Shown here: one piece after another, positions 56,229 through 64,000 of the stretch
Layout: every line of letters begins with the position of its first letter
Position numbering within the stretch: the stretch's first letter is position 1
Assembly: GCA_015485495.1 (NCBI GenBank)
Contig: WFTL01000057.1
Coordinates: 1 to 64,000 of the forward strand
Direction of reading: 5' to 3'
Length of the DNA stretch: 64,000 bases
DNA from: Planctomycetaceae bacterium
GTDB lineage: Bacteria; Planctomycetota; Planctomycetia; Planctomycetales; Planctomycetaceae
Position numbers and translations under genes: made by a program
Notes under the pieces: generated by a model
Databases searched by the model: none
What the model was told of the DNA's origin: nothing
Seen by the model: only the letters and a program-made list of their open reading frames with translations

Positions 56229-56269
56229 TTTCTGATTTTACGTAACTTCTTGGCTCAGGGTGACTTGCG

Positions 56270-56593
56270 GTGGCTGGTGGAGAAAGCATCCGGATTCGGA
56301 TGGAGGCCTACGACCATTCGGTACTGGATCAGTCTGCAGCAGAGATTGTCGACACGGCGAAGCGCACCGGGGCCATTGTGCACGGGCCGATTCCGCTGCC
56401 GACACGGATTGAACGGTACACGGTGCTGCGCAGCCCGCACATCGACAAGAAGTCGCGTGAGCAGTTCGAAATCAGGACTCACAAACGGCTGATCGATATC
56501 TGTCAGCCGACCGGGAAGACGATTGATGCTCTGAACAAGCTGTCGCTTCCTGCCGGGGTTGATATCAAGATCAAGGCGACAGCCGGGGCCTGA
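56270..56593 (+). CDS. rpsJ: 30S ribosomal protein S10
   Basis: 107 aa with a GTG start. [31 protein letters not shown], then [39 protein letters not shown], are the family signature. First gene of the S10-spc operon. Confidence 0.98.
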   Translation: MAGGESIRIRMEAYDHSVLDQSAAEIVDTAKRTGAIVHGPIPLPTRIERYTVLRSPHIDKKSREQFEIRTHKRLIDICQPTGKTIDALNKLSLPAGVDIKIKATAGA

Positions 56594-56704
56594 CGGCTTT
56601 TCGGCTGTTATCAAGTCGTTGTTCGCCGGTCTTCACAGCTGCGCTCAGCGTGCAGCCTGTGGCCGGCGGCAGGTTTTTCTTTTGAAGTCGTGCAGGTGCG
56701 TGCT

Positions 56705-57415
56705 ATGCCTGTCGGTCTGCTTGGCCAGAAAATCGGAATGACGCAGGTCTACGCCGAAGACGGGACGGTGGTCCCGGTGACGGTGGTGGAGGCGGGGCCG
56801 TGTGTGGTGACTCGGGTGCGCACGCAGGATCGGGACGGCTACGATGCGGTGCAGCTGGGTTTCGGTGATCGTCCCCGGCGGCGTGTGAGTCGGGCGGATC
56901 GGGGTCAGATTGCGGATATCGGCAGTCGCCGGCAGCGGGCCCGTCAGGCGGCCGGTGTTCAGGTGCTGCCGCGGGCGGGCTGTGAGCCGCGGCGGTTCAT
57001 GAGGGAATTTCGGTGTGACGGGCCGGATCACGGCTGTGAAGTGGGGCAGGTTCTCACGGTGGAATCGCTGGCCGACTGGTCCTTTGTTGATGTCATCGGG
57101 ACGTCGATCGGCCGGGGGCATGCCGGTGTGATGAAGCGGCACAACTTCTCGGGGCAGCGGGCGTCTCATGGTGTGAAGCGCGTGCATCGTCATCCGGGGT
57201 CGATCGGTCAGAGTGCGGATCCGGCGCGGGTGCTGAAGGGGACGCGGATGGCCGGGAGGTATGGAGGTTCGCGGGTCACTGTTCGGAATCTGGAAATCGT
57301 CCGGGTGGATGCGGAGCACAACATGCTGCTTGTCCGCGGAGCGGTTCCCGGTGCAGCCGGCGGGCTGCTGATCCTCAGATATTCAGCGAAGAATCGTAAG
57401 GCTGGCGGTCGTTAG
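56705..57415 (+). CDS. rplC: 50S ribosomal protein L3
   Basis: 236 aa from the ATG at 56705 ([20 protein letters not shown]); a GTG at 56690 is less likely. The core loop near the peptidyl-transferase centre, [26 protein letters not shown], is present. The middle part is rich in Arg. Intergenic distance to rpsJ is 111 bp, larger than usual for this operon. Confidence 0.98.
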   Translation: MPVGLLGQKIGMTQVYAEDGTVVPVTVVEAGPCVVTRVRTQDRDGYDAVQLGFGDRPRRRVSRADRGQIADIGSRRQRARQAAGVQVLPRAGCEPRRFMREFRCDGPDHGCEVGQVLTVESLADWSFVDVIGTSIGRGHAGVMKRHNFSGQRASHGVKRVHRHPGSIGQSADPARVLKGTRMAGRYGGSRVTVRNLEIVRVDAEHNMLLVRGAVPGAAGGLLILRYSAKNRKAGGR

Positions 57416-57429
57416 TTGTGGGTGCAGAA

Positions 57430-58083
57430 ATGATTTCCGTTCCGGTTCGAGACATGTCGGGTGGCCAGTCCGGCACTTATGAGTTTGATCCGGCAGATCT
57501 GGCAGCCGGGATCAATCGGCAGCTCCTGCACGACGCGGTCGTTATGTACGAAGCCAATCGGCGTGTGGGAACGGTGCAGACGAAGTCGCGGGGCATGGTG
57601 AAAGGCAGTACCCGCAAGCTGTTTCGGCAGAAGGGGACAGGGCGTGCCCGGGCCGGCAATCTGAGGACGCCCGTGCGTCGCGGCGGCGGGCACACATTCG
57701 CGAAAAAACCGCGGGATTTCAGTTATCGTCTGCCCCGCAAGGCGCTGCGGCTGGCCACACGGATGGCGCTGCTGAGCAAGTTTCAGGATGATCAGGCTGT
57801 GGTGCTGTCGGAATGGCAGTGCCCCGAGCCGCGGACCCGGGTGGTGGCGTCCGCGCTGAAATCGCTGGGGCTGAGTGGTGCGACTGTGCTGCTGGCGACC
57901 GACGGGGTGGATGCGAATGTGTGGCGGTCGGCTCGGAATATTCCGGGAGTACGCGTTCTTCCTGCCGGCGATCTGAATGCCTGGGATCTTCTGCGTTATC
58001 GGCATCTGGTGGTTACGGTGGCGGCAATGGATCGGCTGCTGGGTCGCGAAGCCGCTGCTGCAGCACAGGTGGGAGGAGCGTGA
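57430..58083 (+). CDS. rplD: 50S ribosomal protein L4
   Basis: 217 aa from the ATG at 57430; a GTG at 57418 would add four. The extended loop is RGMVKGSTRKLFRQKGTGRARAGNLRTPVRRGGGHTFAKKPRDFSYRLPRKA. In many bacteria L4 autoregulates the S10 operon through the leader, so the hairpin at 56213 deserves note. Its last base is the first base of rplW. Confidence 0.97.
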   Translation: MISVPVRDMSGGQSGTYEFDPADLAAGINRQLLHDAVVMYEANRRVGTVQTKSRGMVKGSTRKLFRQKGTGRARAGNLRTPVRRGGGHTFAKKPRDFSYRLPRKALRLATRMALLSKFQDDQAVVLSEWQCPEPRTRVVASALKSLGLSGATVLLATDGVDANVWRSARNIPGVRVLPAGDLNAWDLLRYRHLVVTVAAMDRLLGREAAAAAQVGGA

Positions 58084-58397
58084 TGGCTGAAAAGCAGGAA
58101 CAAAAATGCGGCGTGAAGCTGGAGCCGCATCAGGTGATTCGCCGGCCTCTGGTGACAGAAAAGGGGATGCACGCTTCGGAAAGGTGGAATGCCTACAGCT
58201 TCGAGGTGCATCCCATGGCGACCAAGGATGATATTCGGCGTGCGGTGGAAGAACTCTGGGATGTCCGAGTGGACTCCGTTCGTACTCAGAACCGGAAGGG
58301 GAAGCCTCGCCGACACCGTATGGGATGGGGGCGCACCCGGAACTGGAAAAAGGCGATTGTGAAACTGCACGAAGAGGATCGGATCGCGTTCTTCTGA
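58083..58397 (+). CDS. rplW: 50S ribosomal protein L23
   Basis: 104 aa. ATG overlaps the rplD stop as TGATG. VIRRPLVTEKGMHASERWNAYSFEVHPMATKDDIRRAVEELWDVRVDSVRT is typical. L23 lies at the peptide tunnel exit and docks trigger factor and SRP. Confidence 0.97.
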   Translation: MAEKQEQKCGVKLEPHQVIRRPLVTEKGMHASERWNAYSFEVHPMATKDDIRRAVEELWDVRVDSVRTQNRKGKPRRHRMGWGRTRNWKKAIVKLHEEDRIAFF

Positions 58398-58497
58398 TGT
58401 GAGCTGATCAGGGAAACCAAAGGCTTCGGGCGGGTGGCCGTCCGGGGCGGCTGTTCGAGTCGGTCGGGCGGCACAGCGGAAATGGCAGGGTGTTGCG

Positions 58498-59355
58498 ATG
58501 GGAATTCGTCATTACAAGCCGGTGACTCCGGGGCGTCGAGGGGCGTCTGTCAGTGACTTTTCGGAGCTGACGGATCGTAAGAAGCGTCCCGAAAAGGCGC
58601 TGACGCGCCGGGCGAAAAAGAAGGGCGGCCGCAACAACCAGGGGAAGATCACAGCCCGGCACCGTGGAGGCGGGCACAAGCGGCTGTATCGGATCATCGA
58701 TTTTCGTCGCCGCAAAGACGGGGTCAAAGGGACGGTGACTCACATTGAATATGACCCCAACCGCACCTGCCGGATCGCTCTGGTGCAGTACGAAGACGGT
58801 GAGAAGCGCTACATTCTGGCTCCGGATGGTCTGGCGGCCGGTGCCGTGATCGAAAGCGGGGAAACGGTGGAACCGAATGTGGGGAACTGTGCTCCGCTGG
58901 CCACGATTCCTCTGGGAACCGTGATCCACAATATTGAAATGCAGCCCGGGCGGGGCGGCCAGATGTGCCGTTCGGCCGGGACGGCGGCGGTGCTGAATGC
59001 CCGGGAGGGCAACTGGGCTCAGGTGACACTGCCCAGCGGGGAAGTGCGCCGCATTCCGAGCGCCTGTCGGGCGACGATCGGAGAAGTGGGGAATTCCGAG
59101 CACAGCAGCATTGTTCTGGGGAAAGCGGGGCGGAAGCGCTGGCTGGGGCGTCGGCCGCACGTTCGCGGGACGGCCATGAATCCTGTCGCCCATCCGATGG
59201 GCGGGGGGGAAGGCCGCAACTCCGGTGGGCGGCATCCGTGCAGTCCGACCGGCAAACCGGCCAAGGGCGGAAAGACGCGGAAGAAGCGGAAGGCGTCTTC
59301 ACGGGCCATCATTCGTCGGCGTCGGTCTCGCCGCTACGGAGAAGCGAAAATCTGA
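58498..59355 (+). CDS. rplB: 50S ribosomal protein L2
   Basis: 285 aa. [25 protein letters not shown] at the start, [18 protein letters not shown] in the middle, and the C-terminal [34 protein letters not shown] with the conserved active-site His. It starts 100 bp after rplW. Confidence 0.98.
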   Translation: MGIRHYKPVTPGRRGASVSDFSELTDRKKRPEKALTRRAKKKGGRNNQGKITARHRGGGHKRLYRIIDFRRRKDGVKGTVTHIEYDPNRTCRIALVQYEDGEKRYILAPDGLAAGAVIESGETVEPNVGNCAPLATIPLGTVIHNIEMQPGRGGQMCRSAGTAAVLNAREGNWAQVTLPSGEVRRIPSACRATIGEVGNSEHSSIVLGKAGRKRWLGRRPHVRGTAMNPVAHPMGGGEGRNSGGRHPCSPTGKPAKGGKTRKKRKASSRAIIRRRRSRRYGEAKI

Positions 59356-59447
59356 CAGGCATTCGGCACGTTCGGGGCATGCGGCGAAACCGGCCGCAGC
59401 GTCCGGCGGGTCGACGTCGGGGACTTTTGAGTTACGGGAAATCGGGC

Positions 59448-59717
59448 ATGGGGCGATCACTCAAGAAAGGGCCGTATATCGATGCGAAGCTTCTGAAGAA
59501 AGTGGAGAAGCTCAATTCGGACGGTCGCAAGGAACCGATCAGGACGTGGGCGCGCAGCTGCACGATCCCTCCGGATTTCGTTGGCCACACGTTTTTGGTG
59601 CACAACGGCCGTGCCCATCTGAATGTGTACGTGACGGAGGATATGGTCGGGCACAAGCTGGGTGAATTCGCGGCGACGCGGACGTTTCGGGGACACGGGG
59701 CCAAAGGTAAGAAGTAG
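59448..59717 (+). CDS. rpsS: 30S ribosomal protein S19
   Basis: 89 aa from the ATG at 59448. [23 protein letters not shown] and the C-terminal [23 protein letters not shown] are conserved. Two bases separate it from rplV. Confidence 0.98.
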   Translation: MGRSLKKGPYIDAKLLKKVEKLNSDGRKEPIRTWARSCTIPPDFVGHTFLVHNGRAHLNVYVTEDMVGHKLGEFAATRTFRGHGAKGKK

Positions 59718-59719
59718 TC

Positions 59720-60064
59720 ATGGCACTGGTGAGAGCGATTCATCGACACGCGAGGATTTCGGCAACCAAAGTGCGCCCGTTTGCGGATCTGATTCGCGGC
59801 ATGACGGCCGAGGAGGGTCTGGAAGCGCTGGCGTACGTTCCGAATCGCGGAGCGCGGTTTCTGGAGCAGGTGCTGAAAAGTGCCATCGCCAATGCGGAAG
59901 ATCGGGGTGTGCGGAGTCCGGATCGGCTGAAGATCGCGGAATGTCGGGTGGATGGCGGTCCGATGTTTCGGCGGATCCGCCCGCGGGCCCGCGGGATGGC
60001 TTTCACGATTCGGCGGCGGACCGCTCACATTCACGTCGCGGTGGACGCTCCGGAACTGGGATGA
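59720..60064 (+). CDS. rplV: 50S ribosomal protein L22
   Basis: 114 aa. ARISATKVRPFADLIRGMTAEEGLEALAYVPNRGARFLEQVLKSAIANAE and the beta-hairpin ending RRIRPRARGMAFTIRRRTAHI that lines the exit tunnel. Confidence 0.98.
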   Translation: MALVRAIHRHARISATKVRPFADLIRGMTAEEGLEALAYVPNRGARFLEQVLKSAIANAEDRGVRSPDRLKIAECRVDGGPMFRRIRPRARGMAFTIRRRTAHIHVAVDAPELG

Positions 60065-60105
60065 GCAACAGACAGCCGCCTGCGGCACACAGGGAAAGCT
60101 GAATC

Positions 60106-60807
60106 ATGGGACAAAAAGTCAGGCCCACCGGGTTTCGTGTCGGCATCATGGAGAACTGGCGGAGTCGCTGGTACGCGCCGAAAAAGGAGTTCGGCGATCT
60201 GCTGGCCGAAGACTGGAAAATCCGCCGGTTCATCAGCACGAAGTATCAGTTCGCAGAAATCGCACGTGTGGAAATCGAACGGACCCGCGATCAGGTGGTG
60301 GTCCACCTGTTCAGCGCTCGTCCGGGAGTCATCATCGGTCGCAAGGGACAGGAAATCGAACGGCTCAAAGGGGAGCTGGAAGACCTGACGGGGCGACGGA
60401 TGGATCTGAAGATCGTGGAAATTTCGAATCCCAATCGGGATGCGAAGCTGGTTGCGGACAGGATTTCGCAGCAGTTGTCGAAACGCGGCAGCTTTCGTCG
60501 GGCGATCAAGAAGACGCTTGAAGAAGTGATGTCGGCGGGAGTTTGTGGAGTCAAAATCGAACTGTCGGGGCGTCTGGGTGGTGCTGAGATGTCTCGAAAG
60601 GAAAAAGCCAGCCGGGGATCCATTCCTCTGTCGACGCTGCGGCGGCACATCGATTACGGATTTGCCAAAGCCAAAACGCCGCAGGGGATTATCGGCGTGA
60701 AAGTCTGGATCGATCTCGGCGACTACTCGGATGAGGAGACTGGCAATGGCGCTCATGCCAAAACGGGTCAAGCATCGAAAGGTCCAAAGAGGACGTATAA
60801 GAGGTAA
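60106..60807 (+). CDS. rpsC: 30S ribosomal protein S3
   Basis: 233 aa. KH domain with VIIGRKGQEIERLK (GxxG loop) and C-terminal domain with SGRLGGAEMSRKEKASRGSIPLSTLRRHIDYGFAKAKTPQGIIGVKVWI. The basic tail (QASKGPKRTYKR) overlaps the start of rplP by 62 bases. Confidence 0.97.
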   Translation: MGQKVRPTGFRVGIMENWRSRWYAPKKEFGDLLAEDWKIRRFISTKYQFAEIARVEIERTRDQVVVHLFSARPGVIIGRKGQEIERLKGELEDLTGRRMDLKIVEISNPNRDAKLVADRISQQLSKRGSFRRAIKKTLEEVMSAGVCGVKIELSGRLGGAEMSRKEKASRGSIPLSTLRRHIDYGFAKAKTPQGIIGVKVWIDLGDYSDEETGNGAHAKTGQASKGPKRTYKR

Positions 60808-61168
60808 CGCGTCGCGCGGGAATACGGTCGTCTTTGGCGAATGGGGCCTGCAGTCTCTGGACCCGGGGCACGTGACGGCACAGACGATCGAGGCCTGCCG
60901 AATCGCGGCGACTCAGTACGTGCGCGGGATCGGGAAGGTGTACATCCGGATTTTTCCGCAGAAGTCGGTGACATCGCGTCCTCTGGAAACCCGTATGGGG
61001 AAAGGCAAAGGGGAACCGGATCGCTGGGTCGCTGTGGTGAAGCCGGGGACGGTACTGTTCGAACTGAAAGGGGTGTCGCGAGAGGCGGCGCGGGACTGTT
61101 TCAATCGGGTGGCCCACAAGCTGCCGGTGAAGGTGCGGCTGATCGGCCGCCGGCCGGAACTGGAATAG
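60746..61168 (+). CDS. rplP: 50S ribosomal protein L16
   Basis: 140 aa from the ATG at 60746 (MALMPKRVKHRKVQRGRIRG). An AGGAG ends seven bases upstream, inside rpsC, which supports this start. IEACRIAATQYVRGIGKVYIRIFPQKSVTSRPLETRMGKGKGEPDRWVAVVKPG is the signature. The overlap with rpsC is 62 bases. Confidence 0.97.
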   Translation: MALMPKRVKHRKVQRGRIRGNASRGNTVVFGEWGLQSLDPGHVTAQTIEACRIAATQYVRGIGKVYIRIFPQKSVTSRPLETRMGKGKGEPDRWVAVVKPGTVLFELKGVSREAARDCFNRVAHKLPVKVRLIGRRPELE

Positions 61169-61250
61169 GCGGGGCATTTGGGAACGGGGCGGCCGGAAGC
61201 GGCGGTCCGGTGAAGGACAGGCCCGGTTGGAGTACAGAGGGTGAAAGACG

Positions 61251-61463
61251 ATGGCGTCAGCAGGTGTTCTGAGAGAAATGTCGGACGAGCAGCTTGGGCA
61301 TGAGCTTCGGGAAGCGCAGCAGTCGCTGTTTCGGATTCGTTTCCAGTCGGCGACGGAACGGAACGACACGCCCAGCAATGTTCGCAAACTGCGGCAGACC
61401 ATTGCCAGGATCAAAACCATTCAGCGGGAACGGGAACTGGCCGGACGGGGATCCGGGGCGTAA
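61251..61463 (+). CDS. rpmC: 50S ribosomal protein L29
   Basis: 70 aa. Two-helix protein, LREMSDEQLGHELREAQQSLFRIRFQSATERNDTPSNVRKLRQTIARIKTI. The start is 82 bp after rplP. Confidence 0.95.
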   Translation: MASAGVLREMSDEQLGHELREAQQSLFRIRFQSATERNDTPSNVRKLRQTIARIKTIQRERELAGRGSGA

Positions 61464-61496
61464 TTCGGGAATTCTGACGAAAAACGGCAGCAGGCG

Positions 61497-61853
61497 ATGA
61501 GAAAAGTTCTTCGGGGTACCGTAACCAGCGATCGGCGCGACAAGACGCTGCGTGTCGACATCGAACGGCGATACCGCCACCGCAAGTACGGAAAGATCGT
61601 GCGTTCCCGACTGGCCTGTCAGGTGCACGATCCGGACAACACGGCGCGGGTCGGAGACCTGGTGGAAATTGTTGAGTGTCGTCCGATTTCGAAGACGAAG
61701 CGCTGGCAGCTGGTGCGGGTGATTCAGGCCGCCAGCGATGCGTCCGTGGAAGCGCTGTCGGCAGAAGAAGTGGTCGAGGAAGGAGCGGCTGTCGGAGCGG
61801 ACGGCGGAAACGACCCGGTCGCCTCGGAAGAACAGGAACAGGCACAGGGATAA
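61497..61853 (+). CDS. rpsQ: 30S ribosomal protein S17 with acidic tail
   Basis: 118 aa. The core (1-80) is typical: LRGTVTSDRRDKTLRVDIERRYRHRKYGKIVRSRLACQVHDP and VGDLVEIVECRPISKTKRWQLV. An additional C-terminal tail of about 35 residues is acidic and Ala/Glu-rich (SAEEVVEEGAAVGADGGND), absent from most S17. Confidence 0.96.
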   Translation: MRKVLRGTVTSDRRDKTLRVDIERRYRHRKYGKIVRSRLACQVHDPDNTARVGDLVEIVECRPISKTKRWQLVRVIQAASDASVEALSAEEVVEEGAAVGADGGNDPVASEEQEQAQG

Positions 61854-61955
61854 ATTGACAGGGGCTGTCCGCGTTCTTTGGACAGCCGCAGAACGTGGGG
61901 AAACGGCAGCGGGCCGTCTGGCTGAGCCGATCGACACGGCAGGCAGGGTGATCAG

Positions 61956-62324
61956 ATGATACAGATGCAGACAGTTCTGGATGTGGCGGATAATTCCGGC
62001 GCAAAGCTCGTGCGCTGCATTAAGGTTCTGGGCGGAACGCGGCGGCGGTACGCCGGGCTGGGGGACCTGGTGGTGCTCAGTGTGCAGAAAAGCCTGCCGG
62101 GCAGTGCCGTACGGTCCGGAACGGTGGTGCGGGGTGTGGTGGTTCGATGTCGCAAGGCCACTCGCCGGGATGACGGCAGCTATGTGCGGTTCGATCGCAA
62201 TGCGGTCGTTCTCGTGGATAAGGATGGCAATCCGCGCGGGACGCGGATTTTCGGGGCGGTGGCCCGGGAGCTGCGGGACCGTCGTTATATGAAGATCATC
62301 AGCCTGGCCAGTGAAGTGGTCTGA
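61956..62324 (+). CDS. rplN: 50S ribosomal protein L14
   Basis: 122 aa. [43 protein letters not shown] and [29 protein letters not shown]. It starts 102 bp after rpsQ. rplX does not follow; only 55 bp separate it from rplE. Confidence 0.98.
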   Translation: MIQMQTVLDVADNSGAKLVRCIKVLGGTRRRYAGLGDLVVLSVQKSLPGSAVRSGTVVRGVVVRCRKATRRDDGSYVRFDRNAVVLVDKDGNPRGTRIFGAVARELRDRRYMKIISLASEVV

Positions 62325-62379
62325 CCGGACCGCGAAACGGACATGCGAATCAATCGTGCGAATGCTGAGTTGAAATACG

Positions 62380-62928
62380 ATGGCGCGTCTGCTTGAAGAA
62401 TACAAACAGCGGATCGTGGGAGAGCTTCAGGAGAAGCTGGGTCGCCGGAATGCGCTGGCGGTTCCCCGACTGCAGAAAATCGTTGTCAACATGGGAGTGG
62501 GCAGTGCCGTCCAGGACCGCAAACGTCTGGACGCGGCAGTGGCTCATCTGACGCAGTTGTCGGGACAGAAGGCGCAGATCTGCCGGGCTCGGAAGTCGAT
62601 TTCCGGGTTTCGTCTGAGGCAGGGGATGCCGATCGGCTGCCGCGTGACGCTGCGGGGCCGGAGAATGTATGAGTTTCTGGAAAGGCTGATCACTCTGGCT
62701 CTGCCGCGCGTGCGGGACTTTCGGGGACTGAATCCGAACGGGTTCGATGGCCGCGGCAACTACAGCTGCGGGCTGTCGGAACAGCTCGTGTTTCCGGAGA
62801 TTGATCCGGAGACGGTCACGCATTCTCAGGGAATGAACATTACGATGGTCACGTCGGCTGCCACGGATGAAGAAGGACGTCTGCTGCTGAAGGCGTTCGG
62901 GATGCCGTTCAGAAATCAGGATCAGTGA
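62380..62928 (+). CDS. rplE: 50S ribosomal protein L5
   Basis: 182 aa. VPRLQKIVVNMGVGSAVQDRKRLDAAVAHLTQLSGQKAQICRARKSISGFRLRQGMPIGCRVTLRG and FPEIDPETVTHSQGMNITMVTSA. The upstream gene is rplN directly, not rplX. Confidence 0.98.
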   Translation: MARLLEEYKQRIVGELQEKLGRRNALAVPRLQKIVVNMGVGSAVQDRKRLDAAVAHLTQLSGQKAQICRARKSISGFRLRQGMPIGCRVTLRGRRMYEFLERLITLALPRVRDFRGLNPNGFDGRGNYSCGLSEQLVFPEIDPETVTHSQGMNITMVTSAATDEEGRLLLKAFGMPFRNQDQ

Positions 62929-62979
62929 TCCGGAATCAGCAGCGCGAGAAGATTCAGGTCATTCAGGGAAATCGTGTTC

Positions 62980-63165
62980 ATGGCCAGCAAAGCGAAAATT
63001 GAAAAGGCGAAGCGCAAACCGAAGTACGGTTCTCGCATCGAGTACCGCTGCAGTCTTTGCGGACGCCCGCGCGGGGTGTACCGCAAGTTCAAGGTCTGCC
63101 GCATCTGTTTTCGTGATCTGTGCCTGGATGGCATGATTCCCGGAGCGAAAAAGGCCAGCTGGTAG
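62980..63165 (+). CDS. rpsN: 30S ribosomal protein S14, zinc-binding type
   Basis: 61 aa from the ATG at 62980. Four Cys in CSLC and CRIC bind zinc (C+ form), so no zinc-independent form is needed at this locus. [39 protein letters not shown]. Confidence 0.97.
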   Translation: MASKAKIEKAKRKPKYGSRIEYRCSLCGRPRGVYRKFKVCRICFRDLCLDGMIPGAKKASW

Positions 63166-63197
63166 GCGGTGGCCGGCTGAAGGACGGTGTAAGAACA

Positions 63198-63593
63198 ATG
63201 ATGACAGACCCGATTGCTGATCTGCTGACCCGAATTCGCAACGCGGTGCGCGTGGAACGTCCGTATGTCGACGTTCCGCTGTCGCGGCTGAAGGCCCGCA
63301 TCGTGGATGTTCTGCACCGGGAAGGCTATGTGTGGGATTCGGAAGTGATCGAAGGACAGCCGGTTTCCACGCTGCGGATCAATCTCAAGTACGGTCCCAA
63401 CGGGGAACATCTGATCGAACACATCGAACGGATCAGCCGGCCGGGCCGACGGGTGTATGTGGGTGTTCGTGACCTGCGGGAAATCCGTCAGGGAACGGGG
63501 GTTTCGATTCTGTCGACGCCCCGGGGAGTACTGAGCAACCGGGAAGCCCGGGAACAGGGTGTCGGCGGCGAGCTGCTTTGCCAGGTCTGGTAG
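63198..63593 (+). CDS. rpsH: 30S ribosomal protein S8
   Basis: 131 aa from ATG 63198 (MMTDPIADLLTRIRNA); ATG 63201 is equally good. The C-terminal STPRGVLSNREAREQGVGGELLCQVW is characteristic. S8 is the usual spc operon regulator. Confidence 0.97.
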   Translation: MMTDPIADLLTRIRNAVRVERPYVDVPLSRLKARIVDVLHREGYVWDSEVIEGQPVSTLRINLKYGPNGEHLIEHIERISRPGRRVYVGVRDLREIRQGTGVSILSTPRGVLSNREAREQGVGGELLCQVW

Positions 63594-63644
63594 GACATTC
63601 TCCGAAGCGGCCGCACCGGTCGTCAGCACAGCGGTGATGGAACC

Positions 63645-64000
63645 ATGTCACGAATCGGAAAAAAACCAGTCAGCATTCCGGACGGTGTCCAGGTGCGCGT
63701 GTCGGGGACGGAGATTTCCGTCAAAGGGCCCCAGGGAGAACTCTCCTGGACGGCTCACAGCAACATGATCATTCGGGTGGACGAGGCGGAGAAGACTGTG
63801 ACGGTGAGCCGTCCGGATGACAGCCGGGAGAACCGGGCCCTGCACGGTCTGACCCGCAGTCTCATCCAGAACATGGTGGACGGCGTGGTGAAACCGTTCG
63901 AACGACGTCTGACAATCGTGGGGGTGGGCTACAATGCGTCGCTCAGCGGTGATCAGCTGTCGCTGCAGGTGGGTTTTGCCAACACGGTCGTTCTGAAGGT
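63645..64000 (+). CDS. rplF: 50S ribosomal protein L6, cut by window edge
   Basis: 118 codons from the ATG at 63645 to the edge. MSRIGKKPVSIPDGVQVRVSGTEISVKGPQGELSW and ENRALHGLTRSLIQNMVDGVVKPFERRLTIVGVGYNASLSG are typical of L6. Operon continues beyond the window. Confidence 0.96.
   Translation, partial: MSRIGKKPVSIPDGVQVRVSGTEISVKGPQGELSWTAHSNMIIRVDEAEKTVTVSRPDDSRENRALHGLTRSLIQNMVDGVVKPFERRLTIVGVGYNASLSGDQLSLQVGFANTVVLK

Noticed and set aside
61257-62405. 382-codon leftward frame
   Set aside because: Antisense to rpmC, rpsQ and rplN.

Overview
The window looks like a chromosomal segment of a high-GC planctomycete (Planctomycetia). The evidence is a DUF1559 protein with a type IV pilin-like N-terminus, EF-hand proteins with signal peptides, a family-typical HU with a Pro/Ala tail, an alpha/alpha-toroid plus HEAT protein, Arg-rich membrane proteins of unknown function, and two ATP synthase subunits (b and c) that carry signal peptides. 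The genus cannot be named from sequence alone.

Layout. 1-4.0 kb: a cut coiled-coil membrane protein, an ISKra4-type insertion sequence with an 8-bp target duplication, and a DUF1559 gene with a Fur-box-like palindrome upstream. 4.4-10.5 kb: an unknown Arg-rich membrane protein, a purple-acid-phosphatase-like enzyme, a polytopic membrane protein and fmt. 10.7-13.8 kb: a compact phosphonate module (FAD oxidoreductase and PhnZ-like HD oxygenase, divergent from a DUF5690 transporter-like protein). 13.8-18.6 kb: mreB-mreC-mreD-PBP2. 18.9-27.1 kb: leftward housekeeping genes (alaC-like transaminase, coiled-coil protein, yraN, aroC, holA, comB, toroid/HEAT protein). 27.5-30.6 kb: four overlapping genes combining an arylsulfotransferase-like protein, two small membrane proteins and a PAPS sulfotransferase. 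30.6-39.5 kb: the whole F1Fo ATP synthase operon (atpZ, an AtpI-like protein, B, E, F, H, A, G, D, C) followed by a 79-aa protein and a 2Fe-2S ferredoxin. 40-53.9 kb: mixed genes, including a signal-peptide protein behind a highly structured leader, HU, an LptF/G-type permease, a tandem alpha/beta hydrolase, EF-hand protein, MraZ, a ceramidase-like enzyme, a PEGA lipoprotein and a PP2C phosphatase. 54.0-64.0 kb: a divergent EF-G, then a strong promoter and the S10-spc ribosomal protein operon up to a cut rplF. rplX (L24) is missing from its usual place between rplN and rplE.

How genes work together. Three blocks are clear machines: ATP synthase, the MreBCD-PBP2 elongation system and the ribosomal operon. 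The most promising under-described system is the phosphonate module, in which the HD protein keeps the metal and substrate residues known for PhnZ and DUF5690 is a candidate uptake protein. Second is the four-gene sulfation-like module. Third is a set of regulatory structures: the Fur-like box, the nested hairpins at 40.1-40.2 kb and the S10 leader. No tRNA, rRNA or CRISPR array was seen. Start sites were chosen by family N-termini, Shine-Dalgarno-like sequence and overlap with the preceding gene, and several are uncertain by a few codons.
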